Origin: Planctomycetota bacterium
GTDB taxonomy: Bacteria > Planctomycetota > B143-G9
DNA: 13,423 nucleotides
Reading direction: 5' to 3'
Assembly (NCBI GenBank): GCA_003644275.1
Contig: QNBY01000011.1
Coordinates: forward strand, 1-13,423
Part shown: positions 12,563 to 13,423 of the stretch, one piece after another
Layout of the letters: every line of letters begins with the position of its first letter
Numbering within the stretch: the stretch's first letter is position 1
Made by a program: the position numbers and the translations under genes
Notes under the pieces: generated by a model
Databases searched by the model: none
The model's input: the letters and a program-made list of their open reading frames with translations, nothing else
What the model was told of the DNA's origin: nothing

Positions 12563-13212
12563 GCGACACGATCAAATTCCCCCTCGTGCTCCTCATCATC
12601 ACCGTGGTGTGCGGGGCCGTCCTCACCGGCCTCTACCAGGTCACCAAGGGCCCCATCGCCGCCATGGAGAAGATGAAGAAGGAAAAGTCCATCCGCGAGA
12701 TATTCGGCCCCGACGCCGAGATAACCGAGAAGTCCGCCGAGATACCCGCGGCCGACGGCAAGAAGGAAACCGTCGCCTACTTCGAGGTCAAGATGAAGGA
12801 CGACCCCGAGGGCAGATATTACGCCGTCATCGGCAAGTCCGCCAAGTGTTACAACAGCGCCGAGCCCCTCCAGATAATGGTGGGCGTCCGCGTCCTCGAA
12901 GACGGGAAGTTCAAGGTGAAGAAGATAGCCGTGGTGAAGTCCGCCGAGACCCCCGGCCTCGGAGAGAACATAAAGAACACCGAGAAGAAGTCGCTGTTCG
13001 ACATCCTGTTCGGCCGCGCCGAGGACGAGCCCGGCAAGGACAAGCGCGTCTTCCTCCGCCAGTTCAACGACCGCGACCCCGCCCAGCTCAAGCTCAAGCA
13101 GGACGGGGGCGTGATAGACGGCATAACCGGAGCCACCATCACCAGCCGCGCCGTCACCTACGCCGTCGAGGACGCGCTTCAAAAACTGAAGAAAATACTC
13201 GGGGCGGAGTGA
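12559..13212 (+). CDS. rnfG: Rnf complex FMN subunit RnfG
   Basis: 217 residues from GTG 12559, which overlaps the rnfD stop as GTGA (12559-12562); GGAGGTGA inside the end of rnfD is the ribosome site. One N-terminal helix (7-27) anchors a periplasmic domain of the NqrC/RnfG (FMN-binding) type. E-T-P-G-L-G (130-135) is the conserved loop of the family. D-G-I-T-G-A-T-I-T-S (187-196) is the flavinylation motif, with Thr 193 expected to bear FMN by a phosphoester bond placed by ApbE. No apbE is in this window. Electrons pass between RnfG FMN and RnfD during the membrane crossing. The contrast with rnfD, whose motif has Ser instead of Thr, is notable. It is the last gene before a terminator. Confidence 0.96.
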   Translation: MSDTIKFPLVLLIITVVCGAVLTGLYQVTKGPIAAMEKMKKEKSIREIFGPDAEITEKSAEIPAADGKKETVAYFEVKMKDDPEGRYYAVIGKSAKCYNSAEPLQIMVGVRVLEDGKFKVKKIAVVKSAETPGLGENIKNTEKKSLFDILFGRAEDEPGKDKRVFLRQFNDRDPAQLKLKQDGGVIDGITGATITSRAVTYAVEDALQKLKKILGAE

Positions 13213-13243
13213 ACCGCCGTCCCCCGCGGACCGGAGAACCCAC

Positions 13244-13271
13244 GCCCCGGCGCACCTGCGCCGGGGCTTTT
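13244..13271 (+). terminator. Rho-independent terminator after rnfG
   Basis: GCCCCGGCGC (13244-13253) and GCGCCGGGGC (13258-13267) form a perfect 10-bp stem with loop ACCT, followed by TTTT. It lies 31 nt after the rnfG stop and ends the rnf operon before the next gene. The T-run is short but the stem is very strong. Confidence 0.85.
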
Positions 13272-13289
13272 GCTGAAGGACCACGCTGA

Positions 13290-13423
13290 ATGATAGGATG
13301 GGACCTGCTCTATCTCGCCGGACTGGTGCTGGGCTCGCCGTATTTCGTCTGGCGCGGCGTCAGGCGGAAGCGCCCGCCGCACCACACCGCCGAGAAACTC
13401 GCCCTCTCCGGGCTCCCCGATCC
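13290..13423 (+). CDS. Probable Kdo transferase (WaaA/KdtA), N-terminal part only
   Basis: Only the first 44 codons are in the window, from ATG 13290, with AAGGA 9 nt upstream. The N-terminus M-I-G-W-D-L-L-Y-L-A-G-L-V-L-G-S-P-Y-F-V-W-R-G-V-R-R-K has a single hydrophobic helix (about 4-21) ending in S-P-Y and followed by W-R and a basic cluster, then E-K-L (35-37). This closely follows the membrane-anchored start of 3-deoxy-D-manno-octulosonic acid transferase, which has a Y-x-L-L-Y-x-L-x-L-x-x-x-P-Y-x-x-x-R pattern and a downstream E-R/K-L. That enzyme adds Kdo to lipid A at the inner membrane and would indicate an LPS-bearing outer membrane. The glycosyltransferase domains lie beyond the edge, so the call is tentative. 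It lies after a terminator, so it belongs to another transcript. Confidence 0.5.
   Translation, partial: MIGWDLLYLAGLVLGSPYFVWRGVRRKRPPHHTAEKLALSGLPD

Noticed and set aside
1..13423. tRNA, rRNA, insertion sequence or prophage signatures
   Set aside because: No cloverleaf, transposase-like protein, terminal inverted repeats or integrase was seen on either strand; the window is densely filled with chromosomal-type operons.

Overview
The window is GC-rich DNA (roughly 65% by eye) from what looks like a diderm, probably anaerobic or fermentative bacterium. The diderm reading rests on a type II secretion/type IV pilus-like pseudopilin operon and on the start of a probable Kdo transferase (lipid A pathway) at the right edge. 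The anaerobic reading rests on a complete Rnf ferredoxin:NAD+ complex and a citryl-CoA lyase-like gene. I cannot assign a phylum. The GspG-type C-terminal motif in several paralogs recalls PVC-group and candidate phyla. The heavy use of ATA isoleucine codons despite the high GC is a genome-specific signature that could help placement.

Left half (minus strand, read from 7173 down to 1). Eleven tightly packed genes encode proteins with prepilin-type N-termini. In transcription order they are four GspG-like pseudopilins (6577-7173, 6062-6574, 5290-6060, 4671-5315), one GspH-like (4028-4669), one GspK-like (3198-4031), a GspI/PilV-like and GspJ/PilW-like pair (2653-3189, 2153-2650), a second such pair (1653-2108, 1219-1656) and a second GspK-like (468-1229). 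Gaps are 0-10 nt or short overlaps, except for one 44-nt gap before 2108 that holds a possible internal promoter. No ATPase, secretin, inner-membrane platform or prepilin peptidase gene is in view. Downstream on the same strand is the 5' part of a citryl-CoA lyase/citrate synthase-family gene (405 to the window edge).

Centre. A 175-bp divergent intergenic region (7174-7348) separates the pilin operon from the plus-strand genes. It holds promoter-like boxes for both directions, a strong leader hairpin and a short palindrome.

Right half (plus strand). An unidentified small membrane protein (7349-7810) comes first, followed after a promoter-like sequence by a complete rnfEABCDG operon (7907-13212). 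RnfC takes NADH/NAD+, RnfB handles ferredoxin, RnfA/RnfE and RnfD/RnfG form the membrane electron path and the ion pump. A strong rho-independent terminator (13244-13271) closes the operon. The start of a probable waaA/kdtA gene follows at 13290 and runs off the window.

No stretch longer than 300 bases lacks a gene. The most interesting points are the multi-GspG operon with two sets of tip pseudopilins, a Ser in place of the expected flavin-acceptor Thr in RnfD, dockerin-like Ca2+ loops inserted in pseudopilins, and the unidentified four-helix protein upstream of rnf.
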